Shown in pieces: positions 42,492 to 51,879 of a stretch of DNA of 64,000 bases (position 1 is the stretch's first letter; every line of letters starts with the position of its first letter). Origin of the DNA: Arion vulgaris (Eukaryota; Mollusca; Gastropoda; Stylommatophora; Arionidae); NCBI GenBank assembly GCA_020796225.1, contig CM036767.1, forward strand, positions 23,371,138-23,435,137, given 5' to 3'. A program made the translations under genes and the position numbers. The notes under the pieces were generated by a model. It was not told the origin of the DNA. It searched no databases and worked only from the letters and a program-made list of their open reading frames with translations.

Positions 42492-42700
42492 AGATATTAC
42501 AAAGATATTACAAAGATATTACAAGATATTACAAAGATATTACAAGATATTACAAGATATTACAAAGATATTACAAAGATATTACAAAGATATTACAAAG
42601 ATATTACAAAGATATTACAAAGATATTACAAAGATATTACAAAGATATTACAAAGATATTACAAAGATATTACAAAGATATTACAAAGATATTACAAAGG
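42492..42700 (+). repeat. 11-bp minisatellite (aaagatattac)
   Basis: About 19 copies of aaagatattac with a few 10-base (aagatattac) copies on the left. It splits the presumed Penelope-like terminal region. Confidence 0.95.
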
Positions 42701-42702
42701 TT

Positions 42703-43830
42703 AAAAATGAATGTAAATATGTGACTAAAAACGAATAACAAAATAATGATAGAAAAACTAGAAGTGGAACAAGAAGAGAAACAATAAAAAATTAAGTAAA
42801 TATGTGACTCATATACATTTAACATATACACATATCAAATATAGAGCATGAGAAGAGAAAGAACTAAGAAGCATAGGAATGTAGAGCGTTGAGTCCATGA
42901 GGTCGCAAGGTACCATATAAAAAAATTAAGCGATTCTCCAGAGTAAATCGACTACGATCATCAGATGAACATGATTGGATGGCATTGACCTGGACGTCGC
43001 GAGAATCCAAATGGTCTGTTCCATTGAAAGGACAGGTTACAGGGGTCATAGATCATTGGCGTATATCGCGTAAATGTTGTCCCAAACGGTCACTGAACAT
43101 TTGCCTGTTTCGCCGATATAGCACAACCGATTGCAAGTGATAGCGTAGACAGTACGAGTTTGTATCACATAAGCACACGTATTGCAACGCCGAGGGCAAC
43201 ACTGGACAGTGCCAAAATGACTCTGGATATTAGACTTAAGGCGACTGTGTACCAACATATCCTTAAGACTTCTGTCCCGTCTGTAAGCCACCAAAGGATA
43301 GTTGGGGAAGAATGAACGGGTCTCAGGATCTGACTTATGGATAGACAGATGACGGAATAAAACATTTTTCACCAGTGAACTATGGGGTGGAAAGTTAAGA
43401 TAAGTTTTACTCTGTAGTTCTATGCTGGTTGGTAATGGCCTGCTGGCGAGTGATTTTCTGAACTCGATGCATAGCAGATACAAGCACCTTCTCTGGGTAT
43501 AGGAGCTTGTGGAAGAAATCAAGCATCTCGCGAGCTCTATCAAGAAAATCATCGTCCTTGCTGCAAAGGCGACGAAGTCGCAAAGCTGTGCGAATGGCAA
43601 AGAGTCACGACAAGCCCGGGGATTGGAAGAAGTATAAAGGAGAAAACTATGTGCATCAGTAGGCTTATAATAAACTGATGTAGTGATAGTGGATAGGTTA
43701 ATTGTGATAGTAATGTCAAGAAAGTTGACACAAGAAGTGGAGATGTGAGCGGTAAAATGAATAACAGAGTTGAAAACATTATTGAAGTTAATTAAGCGTG
43801 ACAAATCAGCTTCAGGCATATCAGTAATGC
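42703..43830 (-). mobile_element. Penelope-like element, C-terminal part with GIY-YIG nuclease
   Basis: Minus strand: MPEADLSRLINFNNVFN, VNFLDITITI, TTSVYYKPTDAHSFLLYTSS, NPRACRDSLPFAQ; in another frame LRLRRLCSKDDDFLDRAREM, LDFFHKLLYPEKV; then SLVKNVLFRHLSIHKSDPET, PLVAYRRDRSLKDMLVHSRL, CNTCAYV, and the GIY-YIG domain VYAITCNRLCYIGETGK, later VTCPFNGTDHLDSRDVQVNA and ENRLIFLYGTLRPHGLN with the conserved Glu. The motif order YKPTD, LR.RR.CS, RRD.SL.D.LVHS, C..C, GIY-YIG is that of Penelope-like retroelements. Two compensating frameshifts around 43590 and 43395 and one near 43070. RT core mostly missing. Confidence 0.8.
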
Positions 43831-44500
43831 CATTTAGTTTTCTTGCGTGTCTGCTATACACTGTCCATTTCTCGCTTGCGTACAGCATCGTTGTTAGCAC
43901 TATGGCCTGGTAAACTTTCAGTTTTGTGGCTACGCTTATCCCTTTCCGCTCCCACACAGGGACACGTAGCCTTCCGAACGCAGCGCTGGCTTTGGATATC
44001 CTATTGTTGACCTCAGAATCTATGTTTGTCGATCTGGATAGGAGGCTGCCAAGATAAGCAAAGTTGTCCATTGACTGGAGACGTTGATGTTTAATGTTGA
44101 TGACTGGATCGTAGTACTGCTTTCTAGAGGCGGGCTGGAACATGACCCCTGTTTTCTTGGTGCTATTGGTAAGGCCAAAATTATCACAGGTCACTGAGAA
44201 CTTGTCCATGTATGTCTGCATTTCTTCCTCAGAGTTGGCAGCGAGGGCACAGTCATCAGCAAACAACAGGTTTGAGATAGTTGATTCTTTTACCTTGGTG
44301 GAGGATTTTAACCTCCGAAGATTGAATAGATTACCATCTGTCCTGTATCTAATCTTTACCCCATGTTCGTCGCCTTCCCAAAAGACATCCATGAGCATGG
44401 CAGCAAACATCATGCTGAAGAGTGTTGGGGCCAGTTCACAGCCCTGTTTGACGCCGCTGGTGACATGGAAGGCCTCCGCAGCTCCCTTCATCAAGTACAC
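43046..44500 (-). pseudogene. 484-codon chimeric frame: RT6 LINE joined to Penelope-like element
   Basis: Longest open frame in the window. Residues 1-222 are RT6 reverse transcriptase (FHVTSGVKQGCELAPTLFSM, NLLFADDCALAANSEEEMQ with catalytic FADD, FAYLGSLLSRSTNIDSEV, LLYAS-type TMLYASEKWTVYSRHARKLN). Residues 223-484 are Penelope-like sequence, partly in the wrong frame. The join at about 43833 keeps the frame. The RT part lacks its N-terminal palm (frameshifted upstream), and the PLE part is missing its RT core, so no activity is expected. No promoter seen. Confidence 0.75.
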
Positions 44501-44850
44501 TTGCCATCATGCCCTCGTGAAACTGTTGGACGATCTTAATGAATTTCACTGGGCATCAAAATTTTCCATGATCTTCCATAGACCCTCTCTGTTGACCGTG
44601 TCGAAAGCCTTCGTCGGATCGACAAAGACCATGTAAAGGTTACGGTGCTGCTCTAGACATTTTCCTGTAATTGGCGAGCAGCAAATATCATGTCTGCTGT
44701 TCCACGACCCGCTCTGAAGCCACATTGATTCTCAGGGAGCAAGTCCTGTTCCAGATGAATTAGGCGATTAAGGAGGACTCTGGCCAGTATTTTGCCAGCA
44801 ATTGACAGGAGGGAGATCCCCCTGTGATTATCGCAGGCTTGGCGGACACA
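43834..44850 (-). mobile_element. RT6 LINE reverse transcriptase
   Basis: Minus strand from 44838: CDNHRGISLLSIAGKILARV, LLNRLIHLEQDLLPENQCGF, RAGRGTADMIFAARQLQE; frameshift; MVFVDPTKAFDTVNREGLWK; then VTSGVKQGCELAPTLFSMMF, LLFADDCALA, DNFGLTNSTKKT, FAYLGSLLS, ASAAFGRLRVPVWERKGIS. These are RT boxes 1-7 in order. Shifts near 44670 and 44520. The array 44848-45296 stands where the upstream LINE should begin. Confidence 0.9.
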
Positions 44851-45296
44851 TACATACACATACATACACATACATACACTACATACATACATACACATAC
44901 ATACACATGCATACACATACATACACATACATACATACACATACACACACATACACATACATACACATACATACACATACATACACATACATACACATAC
45001 ATACACATACATACACATACATACACATACATACACATACATACACATACATACACATACATACACATACATACACATACATACACATACAAAAACTACA
45101 TACACTACATACACATACATACACATACATACACATACATACACATACATACACATACATACATACACATACATACACATACATACATACACATACATAC
45201 ACATACATACACATACATACACATACATACACTACATACACTACATACATACACATACATACACACACATACACATACATACACATACATACACTA
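44848..45296. repeat. CATACA-type microsatellite at the RT6 edge
   Basis: About 450 bp of acatacatac, acacatacat and acatacacta variants. On the minus strand the frame CVCMCMYVYV runs straight into QACDNHRGISLLS of RT6, so the array has replaced or displaced the upstream codons. Long open frames on both strands here are repeat artefacts. Confidence 0.95.
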
Positions 45297-45615
45297 ACAA
45301 GTTGAAACAGGTATATCATATAACTGACTCGTTTATTTACACGCGCAAACAAGGTCAACTTTAAAGTTAAGTTTCTGTAAATTTCAGACTTGATGTCACT
45401 CTGCAATTCTGCCAAATTTTCTAACAGGTAACACTAGCACACCCCCACCCCTCGTTTACCCCAGTTGTAAAATACTCAATCTACATCTGACAACTAATTT
45501 GTAAACTGTCTGCTTTTTGGTTGGTTTTCTTTTTGTTTTGCTATCTAGAAATTCCAATATAGAAAACACAAGGATTATCTATGGACAGTTTCACCAATAA
45601 TTGTACTTATAGTGG
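45297..45615. other. No recognisable feature
   Basis: Single-copy sequence with stops in all frames. Confidence 0.4.
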
Positions 45616-45617
45616 GC

Positions 45618-45852
45618 GCATTTTTTATTAAGGGGTCATCGCCCGCCTGCCCATCGTGTTCGTAGCACGTTGGACGACGGGTGATAAGCCCCCTGTGACT
45701 GCGGTTTAATTCCGCTGGCTGGCAGAAAAGCCACATGTTCTTCAGATTTACGGTGTTCGTGGCACCGAACCGAAGGGTTATGATTTCCATGGCACCGAGC
45801 CGAAGAGCTGAAAGCTCAAGTGCTTCTCGATCGAAAAAACAAATTGTGGGTC
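45618..45852 (+). mobile_element. S-D SINE
   Basis: Head cccgcctgcccatcgtgttc, gtagcacgttggacgacggg, box-B-like tgcggtttaattccgctgg, ctggcagaaaagccacatgt, then ggtgttcgtggcaccgaacc, gaagggttatgatttccatg, gcaccgagccgaagagctga, aagctcaagtgcttctcgat plus A-run. Pairs with 26303-26520. Confidence 0.85.
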
Positions 45853-45857
45853 TAAAA

Positions 45858-46092
45858 ATGTTAAACCCTATGTCTTGCGAGTCGAAGGTCGTGGGTTCAA
45901 ATCCGGACCGCGCCGTTCTGTTCACGATGCACTTTTTCCAGAGACCCTTAGGATTGTTGCTGGAGCTACGGAGATCGTGCTTTGTGCAATACTCTCGGCA
46001 GGTGACGTGCCATTTCTGCGGAGAGGGACCGAGCCATATATGGTAAAACCCGGTGCAATGAAGTCAATCCTTCGACTTGAAAACCCCTTTTA
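45858..46092 (+). mobile_element. S-B SINE
   Basis: Box B gtcgtgggttcaaatccgga, then gagacccttaggattgttgc, tggagctacggagatcgtgc, ctctcggcaggtgacgtgcc, ggaccgagccatatatggta, aaacccggtgcaatgaagtc, aatccttcgacttg. Directly follows the S-D SINE; box A is weak (tgtcttgcgagtcga region). Confidence 0.9.
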
Positions 46093-46140
46093 AACACATT
46101 TGATTGATTCAACTTTCTCTAACTGATTGCAAATGTCTGA

Positions 46141-46142
<2 letters not shown>

Positions 46143-46183
<41 letters not shown>

Positions 46184-46186
46184 GTG

Positions 46187-46219
<33 letters not shown>

Positions 46220-46226
46220 GTATATT
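46143..46226 (+). repeat. GT dinucleotide microsatellite
   Basis: tatgtgtgtgtgtgtgtgtg with interruptions (gttgtggtgtg, gtttgtg). Short Cys/Val frames here are artefacts. Confidence 0.95.
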
Positions 46227-46284
46227 TGTATGTGTGGGTTCACGTTTGTGTGTGTGCCTTTGTACTATGTGTTCGTCTGCCTGT

Positions 46285-46545
46285 ATTCCAATATCATCTA
46301 ATAGCGTTTCCTCAGAAGAATTGCCACCCTAACAGTCCATCAGACTTTCTTTCTCTCATATACCAGATATACTCTGCTGCCGTCTTGCTTGAATCATCAG
46401 TCGCATCCTGAATCCATCTTCTCTGTGGTTTTCATTTTCCTTTCTTTGCAGGGATACCCCCTTCCATAATGATCTTCTCCAACCATATGTCTTTTTATAT
46501 GTACAAAATACATCCATTTTCTATTTCTTATTTATAACATTATAG
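46285..46545 (-). mobile_element. RT2 LINE C-terminus, decayed
   Basis: Plus-strand text agaattgccaccctaacagt, gaatccatcttctctgtggt, atacccccttccataatgat, gtctttttatatgtac parallels 58920-59105 (RT2, minus strand). Codons are broken by many changes. The tail (atcatctaat) is eroded. Confidence 0.7.
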
Positions 46546-46599
46546 AATGAATACATCCGATCTATGGAAAAAACAGAAAAATAGGTTGTAGCTCATGGA

Positions 46600-47000
46600 A
46601 AGAAAAATAAATAACTAAGTTCTAGAAAAACTAATAATGAAGAAGAAGACAAGAGATCAAAATAAAGTAAATAAATATTTCAGGCACATAAAGAGACATA
46701 CCACATTGATCAAAACCTTATTAGATTGGAAAGTTGAAGAACGACAGGTAAGAGAAAAAACCGAGGCACGCTTGGGAGGGAAACATTAAGAGATAGACAC
46801 ATAACCTGGCAGAAAGCAACATCAAGGCTTGGGAGGGAAACATTAAGAGATAGACACATAACCTGGCAGAAAGCAACATCAAGGCTTGGGAGGGAAACAT
46901 TAAGAGATAGACACATAACCTGGCAGAAAGCAACATCAAGGCAAGAGACAGGGAATGTTGGAGGTCTATTCCAGTCAACATTGTGACCATACCTGATGAT
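46600..47000 (+). mobile_element. RT7 LINE C-terminus and 3' end
   Basis: Plus strand KYFRHIKRHTTLIKTLLDWK, VEERQVREKTEA, then ITWQKATS, ARDRECWRSIPVNIVT, and a tgatgatgatgataag tail. FGHIKRH and ARDRE.WRS are standard LINE C-terminal motifs. Contains the 57-bp triplication. Confidence 0.75.
46770..46940 (+). repeat. 57-bp triplication inside RT7
   Basis: Three copies starting gcttgggagggaaacattaa at 46770, 46827 and 46884, followed by gcaagagacagg of the normal LINE. 57 bp is 19 codons, so frame is preserved; each copy carries a tag stop. Copies are identical, so the event is recent. Confidence 0.95.
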
Positions 47001-47059
47001 GATGATAAGCTATAACTATCAACGCTAGACTACGTTCTGATCTATTACTACAGTAGCAG

Positions 47060-47125
47060 CTTGGAAAACGAACCGATCACCTTCGGAGTAAGAGGCAAGC
47101 AGCTTACCTCTACGCCACAGATACA
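47060..47125 (-). mobile_element. tRNA-like SINE head
   Basis: Minus strand tctgtggcgtagaggtaagc (box A), tgcttgcctcttactccgaa, ggtgatcggttcgttttcc (box B GGTTCG). Overall tRNA layout without a matched acceptor stem, so a SINE head rather than a functional tRNA. Confidence 0.55.
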
Positions 47126-47154
47126 CTATATCATGAATTATGATCTGAACTTCT

Positions 47155-47350
47155 GTACTGTACAACAGAAGCTTTAAGACTGACGCACATATGATAAGCC
47201 GAAACAAGCTCACTGAACTACTGAACTGCACAACAGAAGCTTTAAGACTGACGGACATACGATAAGCCGAAACAAGCTCACTGAACTACTCATGCAACAA
47301 GCTCACTGAACTACTCATGCAACAACCTCACTGAACTACTCATGCAACAA
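47155..47350 (+). repeat. 68-bp duplication and short 26-bp repeats
   Basis: acaacagaagctttaagact recurs at 47162 and 47230 (68 bp apart), followed by three copies of aagctcactgaactactcat, gcaaca. Early-stage tandem growth. Parent unknown. Confidence 0.85.
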
Positions 47351-47404
47351 TTAAAACAAAAATTACTCGGAGCTGCATCTTTCTTTCTTTTTCTTTTGTC
47401 AAAT

Positions 47405-47655
47405 ATTGTTTTGCCTCACAGCGTCAGAACAAGAAGATTTTTCTAGAACGAGCCCTTGTGTGCGCTTCATAAATAGTATGTTTCGTTGCCTCTGTTATTT
47501 CTGAGGTCTACCTTTTGTGTGGCCAGCCTTTTGCTTTGTATCCATTGTATCCATTGTATCCATTGTATCCATTGTATCCATTGTATCCAAGCAACATTGC
47601 TCTGTGAGATGCACTGTCTGTTGGTAATCTGCTTACGTACAGAGCTGTATGTGAT
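47405..47655 (-). mobile_element. RT4 LINE C-terminus with NGY expansion
   Basis: Minus strand LGYNGYNGYNGYNGYNGYKA, KGWPHKR, then RSEITEATKQTIYEAHTRA-like codons down to the 3' end cctcacagcgtc (plus strand 47412), parallel to 40790-40950. The normal copy has LLRFNGYKAKGRPRKRW with one NGY. Confidence 0.8.
47539..47591 (-). repeat. 9-bp repeat (NGY codons)
   Basis: Five perfect copies of tatccattg plus a partial. Minus strand encodes NGY in frame with the LINE. Confidence 0.95.
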
Positions 47656-47659
47656 CTAC

Positions 47660-49095
47660 AAAACACAATGAAGTTTTGACAAGAAAAAACACTGCAAATG
47701 TAGTCAATATTTCTAGCTAACGAAAGGAAAGACGGATATACGCAGTTTAAGTACTGCATGTAACTTGAATTCATTTTCTGAATGTCTGCTGTCGGAACAT
47801 GTGTTGAAATATTCCATTGTTCTCAGGAGAGTGGTTTCACAAATAAACTTGTGTATGCTGAGTTTTCTTATATATGGCATGGAATCGTGGAGTACAGAAG
47901 AAAAAACAAACTTTGAACCATTCCTTGGGTTCTTCTGAAGTGACAAAGTAATAAACGACGAGGTATTGTACGCACAGCCTTCAATAGCAGAAGACCGTCC
48001 TGCTCAATCGGAAAATCGGGAATTTTTGTTTGAGCAGGATGACTTTTACATATATTTGATAAAACATTGTCGGTTTTATTGCAATTTTAAACGATTCTTG
48101 AGTGCATGTTTATTTATTTTTTAAATGTGTTAGTACTGATACTGATACCTTTTAGTGTCAAATTTAATTGGTAATATAATATAACCTTGTTTTCTCGTTG
48201 TGTGTTATTTTTAAATGAATTTCCTGGAGTATTCCACTTGATTTATACGACTTTCAGGGCACTGTGTGTGTCACGATTTCAAAAACTGTCACTCACTTTT
48301 ACCCAAAACTTCAAAAGATAACTAGGGCACATAAGAACTATAGGACAGTCCTTCCTTCGCTGTAAAACATGCGCGCGACATTTTGAAACTATGGAAAGAC
48401 ATACACAAGCTTGTAAAGCATTGCCATGGGCAGGTGCAGCTGAATGCAGAATCTGAACACTGGTTTAGAAACTGGTGGGTAATCTTCTTGGTGACGTAAA
48501 GCATGCATGTACACAACAGTGACTCATACACATTTCAGCACATGTGTTCTACATGACACGTCTCCGGAGACTAATAAAATGACATCATGAAACATAGCAC
48601 ATCTATCAATGACTATTATTAACAGTAATAAATATATTGTCTAGTCTATATTTACACTGAATAAGCAGTTTCAATCCTTGGGGTTTTTCTTTCAATTATA
48701 GTCAAGCGTCTAAGAAATTGGTGTCTGTTTCTGCATGCGCTCAGAACAATGCATTATTAGTTCATGAAACTGACGTTATTAACATTTGTGCAGACCCATA
48801 GGTACTCAGTCTTCTCCAACTGACGATGAGAGGTATTATTAATGATTTATGATGTGGGTGGTTGCAACTAGAATCTCCGAAAAGAGTTAGTTCGTATTTG
48901 TCATATCTATTTGCAACTAGCTTCTCCGAAAAGAGTTAGTTCGTATTTGTCATATCTATTTGCCTACAGGCTGTGATGTAACAAATCAAATGCTCGTCCT
49001 TATGTTGAAAGAGGCGCGTCTCAGTTTAAAGAGGCTTTTAATTCCTACATAACAAACAAATGAGAATGAAATATAAATAAACCACCAATAACAGC
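47660..49095. other. 1.4 kb mostly unrecognised
   Basis: AT-rich, no coding similarity. Contains a 10-bp stem (tcctgctcaa / ttgagcagga, 47998-48039, 22-base loop) and a 49-bp direct duplication at 48862-48961 (ttgcaactagaatctccgaa). Confidence 0.4.
48862..48961 (+). repeat. 49-bp direct duplication
   Basis: ttgcaacta at 48862 and 48911, each followed by ctccgaaaagagttagttcg, tatttgtcatatctat. Two copies, nearly identical: a nascent tandem repeat. Confidence 0.9.
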
Positions 49096-49099
49096 ATAC

Positions 49100-49268
49100 A
49101 ATAACAAGAGATCGGATGCTAGAGCTAAGGGAAGACCAAGAAAAAGAGGGAAAGACAATAACAAGACCACACTACATAACACGGATATAACACAAGGGCG
49201 ACTCATCTGACACTAGAACGCAAATTAAAGCTTCCATCCCTAGGCTTTGGTGTCTGTGGCTTAGGCAT
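49100..49268 (+). mobile_element. RT8 LINE C-terminus
   Basis: Plus strand RSDARAKGRPRKRGKDNNKT, TLHNTDITQGRLI, then a region ggctttggtgtctgtggctt. Matches the inverted copy at 53880-54090 (actaaataaacacggattta, acacaagggcaactcaac). GRPRKR marks the C-terminus. Confidence 0.65.
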
Positions 49269-49284
49269 AGTGACTCGGTCTTCT

Positions 49285-50625
49285 TCTTCTTCTTCTGTGA
49301 TCGTTCTTCACGGCCAATTTGATCATTCTTATTGTGATGTATAATTGGTCCACTGGCAAGAACGGAGTGATCTACGTCGGGACGATTGTGCGCCCATGGT
49401 GACTAGGCCCGCCCGTCCGGTTTCAGCCAGCTTTTGATTTACTAGGGTGAACTTTTCCTAGGTACGATCCTTTCTGCCGACTATGTCGGCTCGGATCTAC
49501 GCCTTTGAGATCAACTTTGCCAGTATTTTGGGCTTTGTGATCTACGCCAAGACAGTGAGTTACGCTGTTTTGCCCGTTCTGACTGAGAGATATTTCTCGG
49601 GGCTTGTCAGCTTGTCCTCGGACGGCGTCTTACTCGTATAAAACACCGTGTAAAGTATCGGCCTTCGCCAATGTTCGGACCCGACTTCCTGTCTGATCTG
49701 TACATTGTCGGCCTTGCTTTACCGTACATTTTTAGTTTGATCCGGAGAAGGAACATTCTCAGCCTTTTCTAGACGCGCATTGGTACGTGGCAATTTGCAA
49801 TTAACCTCGAAAGCACTGGCATGGGGCCGAGTACAAACAATGTAGATGGTCGTTTCAGTCTGCGCTATCAGCGTAACTGAGGATTTTGCGCTCGCCGCCA
49901 TCACCCGCCCCAGTTATTCCAGGGATGTTAGTTACGACTGCAATCGAACCTTGCCCGGTTGCCCCAAGGCTGGCAGTTCCGTTAGGTATCACCAACCTCA
50001 GTTCTTCCGGGGATGTTAATTTTTAATCGCACAGTACCTTGCACGGTTTTCCCAGGGCGGGTAGTTTCGTTATGCACTAAAACGCAACTTGTTCTTTTGC
50101 GCTCGGCAAACCTTGCCCAGTACATGTATCTGCACCAGGCTACCGATGCGGGGTCAGCTGCAATCTTCTCTCGCACCAACACGATGGTAGACTTTTATTC
50201 GTTACGGTCCTGTCTTATTTATTCTTGCCGACGGGCTGGCAATGTTTGCCCCCTCCTCAGGGTTTCGGGCTTCGCCCTACGTGGGCATACGTTTGGTCAC
50301 TGGATGCACCTCTCATCCATGTCAGAGATGTTTCGTTGCTGTTTCTTTGCGTTCAGGGACTTGGGCAATATCTTGTTGGACATCGGTCAGGAGATTTGTG
50401 CATTTTGTTTGTATGTATCTGTATTGCATTACCGTACTTGCACTGCTACCACTACCAGTAGTTCTCCCCGATCCCTGCCCTCTTAGCCAGACCGGAACCA
50501 GAGTCTGTTTCCAGGGTCACCGCGTGGAGGTTGGGGCAGGGTCTTGGTTAACGCGCCCCTCGCTAACCCTGGCTCATGTTACCACCATAACCTCATGAGC
50601 CTTTGACCCGTGACCGGTCTATTAT
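49285..50625 (-). mobile_element. G-element, long GC-rich copy with GAA tail
   Basis: Minus strand ends ttggccgtgaagaacgatca, cagaagaagaagaagaag. The last about 180 bp match 56270-56500 and 57680-57955 (caccctagtaaatcaaaagc; caaattggccgtgaagaacg). The body (50600-49500) is much richer in G+C than anything else here and has short minus frames with a duplicated motif: PGKTVQGTVRLKINIPGRTE and, 84 bp on in another frame, PGQGSIAVVTNIPGITGAG. No known domain. It could be a non-autonomous retroelement with a captured segment or a LINE 5' region. Confidence 0.5.
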
Positions 50626-50825
50626 CCCCGACGTTCGAGTTCGAATCACGCTGTGGAAAGTTTGGTTGCAAATTGTTTCGCGTGGATTTTAACAAAGGAC
50701 GATGGCACCATCCGTTCAGAAAGCAATGGCAAACTACTGAACGTAATAATGCCTAGAAAAATCACAAACAGCGTTAAAAACGCTGGAATTGATTCGTAAT
50801 GTCCTGTAATGGATATGCAATTAAC
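50620..50825 (+). mobile_element. S-C SINE
   Basis: Box B cgttcgagttcgaatcacg, centre ttcagaaagcaatggcaaac, tactgaacgtaataatgcct, agaaaaatcac, then gtcctgtaatggatatgcaa. Centre matches 60260-60310 and 29860-29905. Confidence 0.8.
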
Positions 50826-51094
50826 TTAACTTTCCTAACGGCTAGAGTAGACAGCCAACTCCATCTTCCACCTGGGAATAGATAATAGACAAACAAACAC
50901 AATCGTTGGATAAATACATTACTCATTCTGCCCTTCAGGTACCCAATTCTACTCTTGTAATGTTTGATGCAATATTCCTTCAAAATCAGTATGTTTGTAA
51001 AAACCTTTACAGGAATAATACAAATTGTCATTATTTTCCTACGTATAACATCATATTTCCTGTTGTAAATATAGATTCATATTGACACTTGAGT

Positions 51095-51375
51095 GATTGA
51101 ATGATTGATTGATTGATAGGACCATAATCATTGCACTTCGGTGAGTAACTATGTGTGCTCCGATCTCTTCTTTACACAGGAAGATCTCAGCTGCAATGTA
51201 CAAATTTCGTAGCACCGGCGAGGACTCCCGATGTAATTTTGAAGATGGTGAGTATATTTTGTAAGAATTTTATTTGTAAATCCTTTCTAAAGACTTTTGC
51301 CCTAGCAGTAGCTTTCCTGCTTGCTCTTCTCGTTTTTAAACTGCCAATGATTCTTGAATATGCTCATAACACAAT
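51095..51375 (-). mobile_element. S-E SINE, 5' truncated
   Basis: Minus strand aagcaggaaagctac-type body, ttacaaaatatactcaccat, cttcaaaattacatcgggag, tcctcgccggtgctacgaaa, gatcggagcacacatagtta, ctcaccgaagtgcaatgatt, atggtcctatcaatcaatca. Unexpanded at the site of the 28.2-29.3 kb array. Confidence 0.85.
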
Positions 51376-51518
51376 TATTTAGTAGGAAGACAAAATAACA
51401 GAATCACTATACAAAGGGAGATAACAGATATTAAAATTTCAGTTTAGAAAGCCCAAATGGTTGTTGCTGTTCTTGAAATGAAATGTAACAATCGGATGAA
51501 CTGTATCAACTTTCTTGA

Positions 51519-51592
51519 TAGATAATGTCGGATTAAACTAGTATTATCTGTTAGATAGATAATGTCGGATTAAAATAGTATTATCTGTTGTA
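51519..51592 (+). repeat. 37-bp direct duplication
   Basis: gatagataatgtcggattaa, actagtattatctgtta occurs at about 51519 and 51556 with one mismatch. Nascent repeat. Confidence 0.8.
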
Positions 51593-51639
51593 CTCTTCAA
51601 TGTCATACCGGATCGATACAATAACACATTTGAAATTGG

Positions 51640-51785
51640 TTATTGGTTACTGAACTGACGTCATAGCACTCCGAGCAAAATCATTGAAGCTCAGTAACCC
51701 CCGACAGAAGTTGAAGTGTATGCCTACTGATGGTTCCCGTGGCTCGCTGGTTAAACACACGCCTCACTCTACTACTCTGTATCAA
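51640..51785 (-). mobile_element. LINE 3'-end-like sequence
   Basis: Minus strand gtttaaccagcgagccacgg, ctcggagtgctatgacgtca, gttcagtaaccaataacc. Matches 62690-62805 (plus) and 24593-24744 (minus). Likely the 3' terminus of an RH-type LINE subgroup. Confidence 0.5.
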
Positions 51786-51879
51786 TGTCGCCTTGTACAG
51801 TAATTTTCAAGTAGTAGAATGCCCCTTGTTGAACGTCACTTTCATTAAATCCCACCTGAAAAACTTTTATCTCTAGAAG

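Noticed and set aside
44142..44636. 164-codon plus-strand frame
   Set aside because: It is the antisense of the RT6 reverse transcriptase.
44653..45415. Cys/Tyr/Val-rich and His/Thr-rich proteins
   Set aside because: Translations of a CATACA microsatellite in several frames; only the CDNHRGISLLS end is real LINE sequence.
47998..48039. 10-bp hairpin as a microRNA precursor or terminator
   Set aside because: Stem too short for a microRNA precursor and no conserved context; one such hairpin is expected by chance in 64 kb.
50013..50598. Overlapping 157-, 78- and 118-codon plus frames as host genes
   Set aside because: They overlap in three frames of a GC-rich block, where stops are rare, and show no motif; the block ends in a retroelement-type tail on the other strand.
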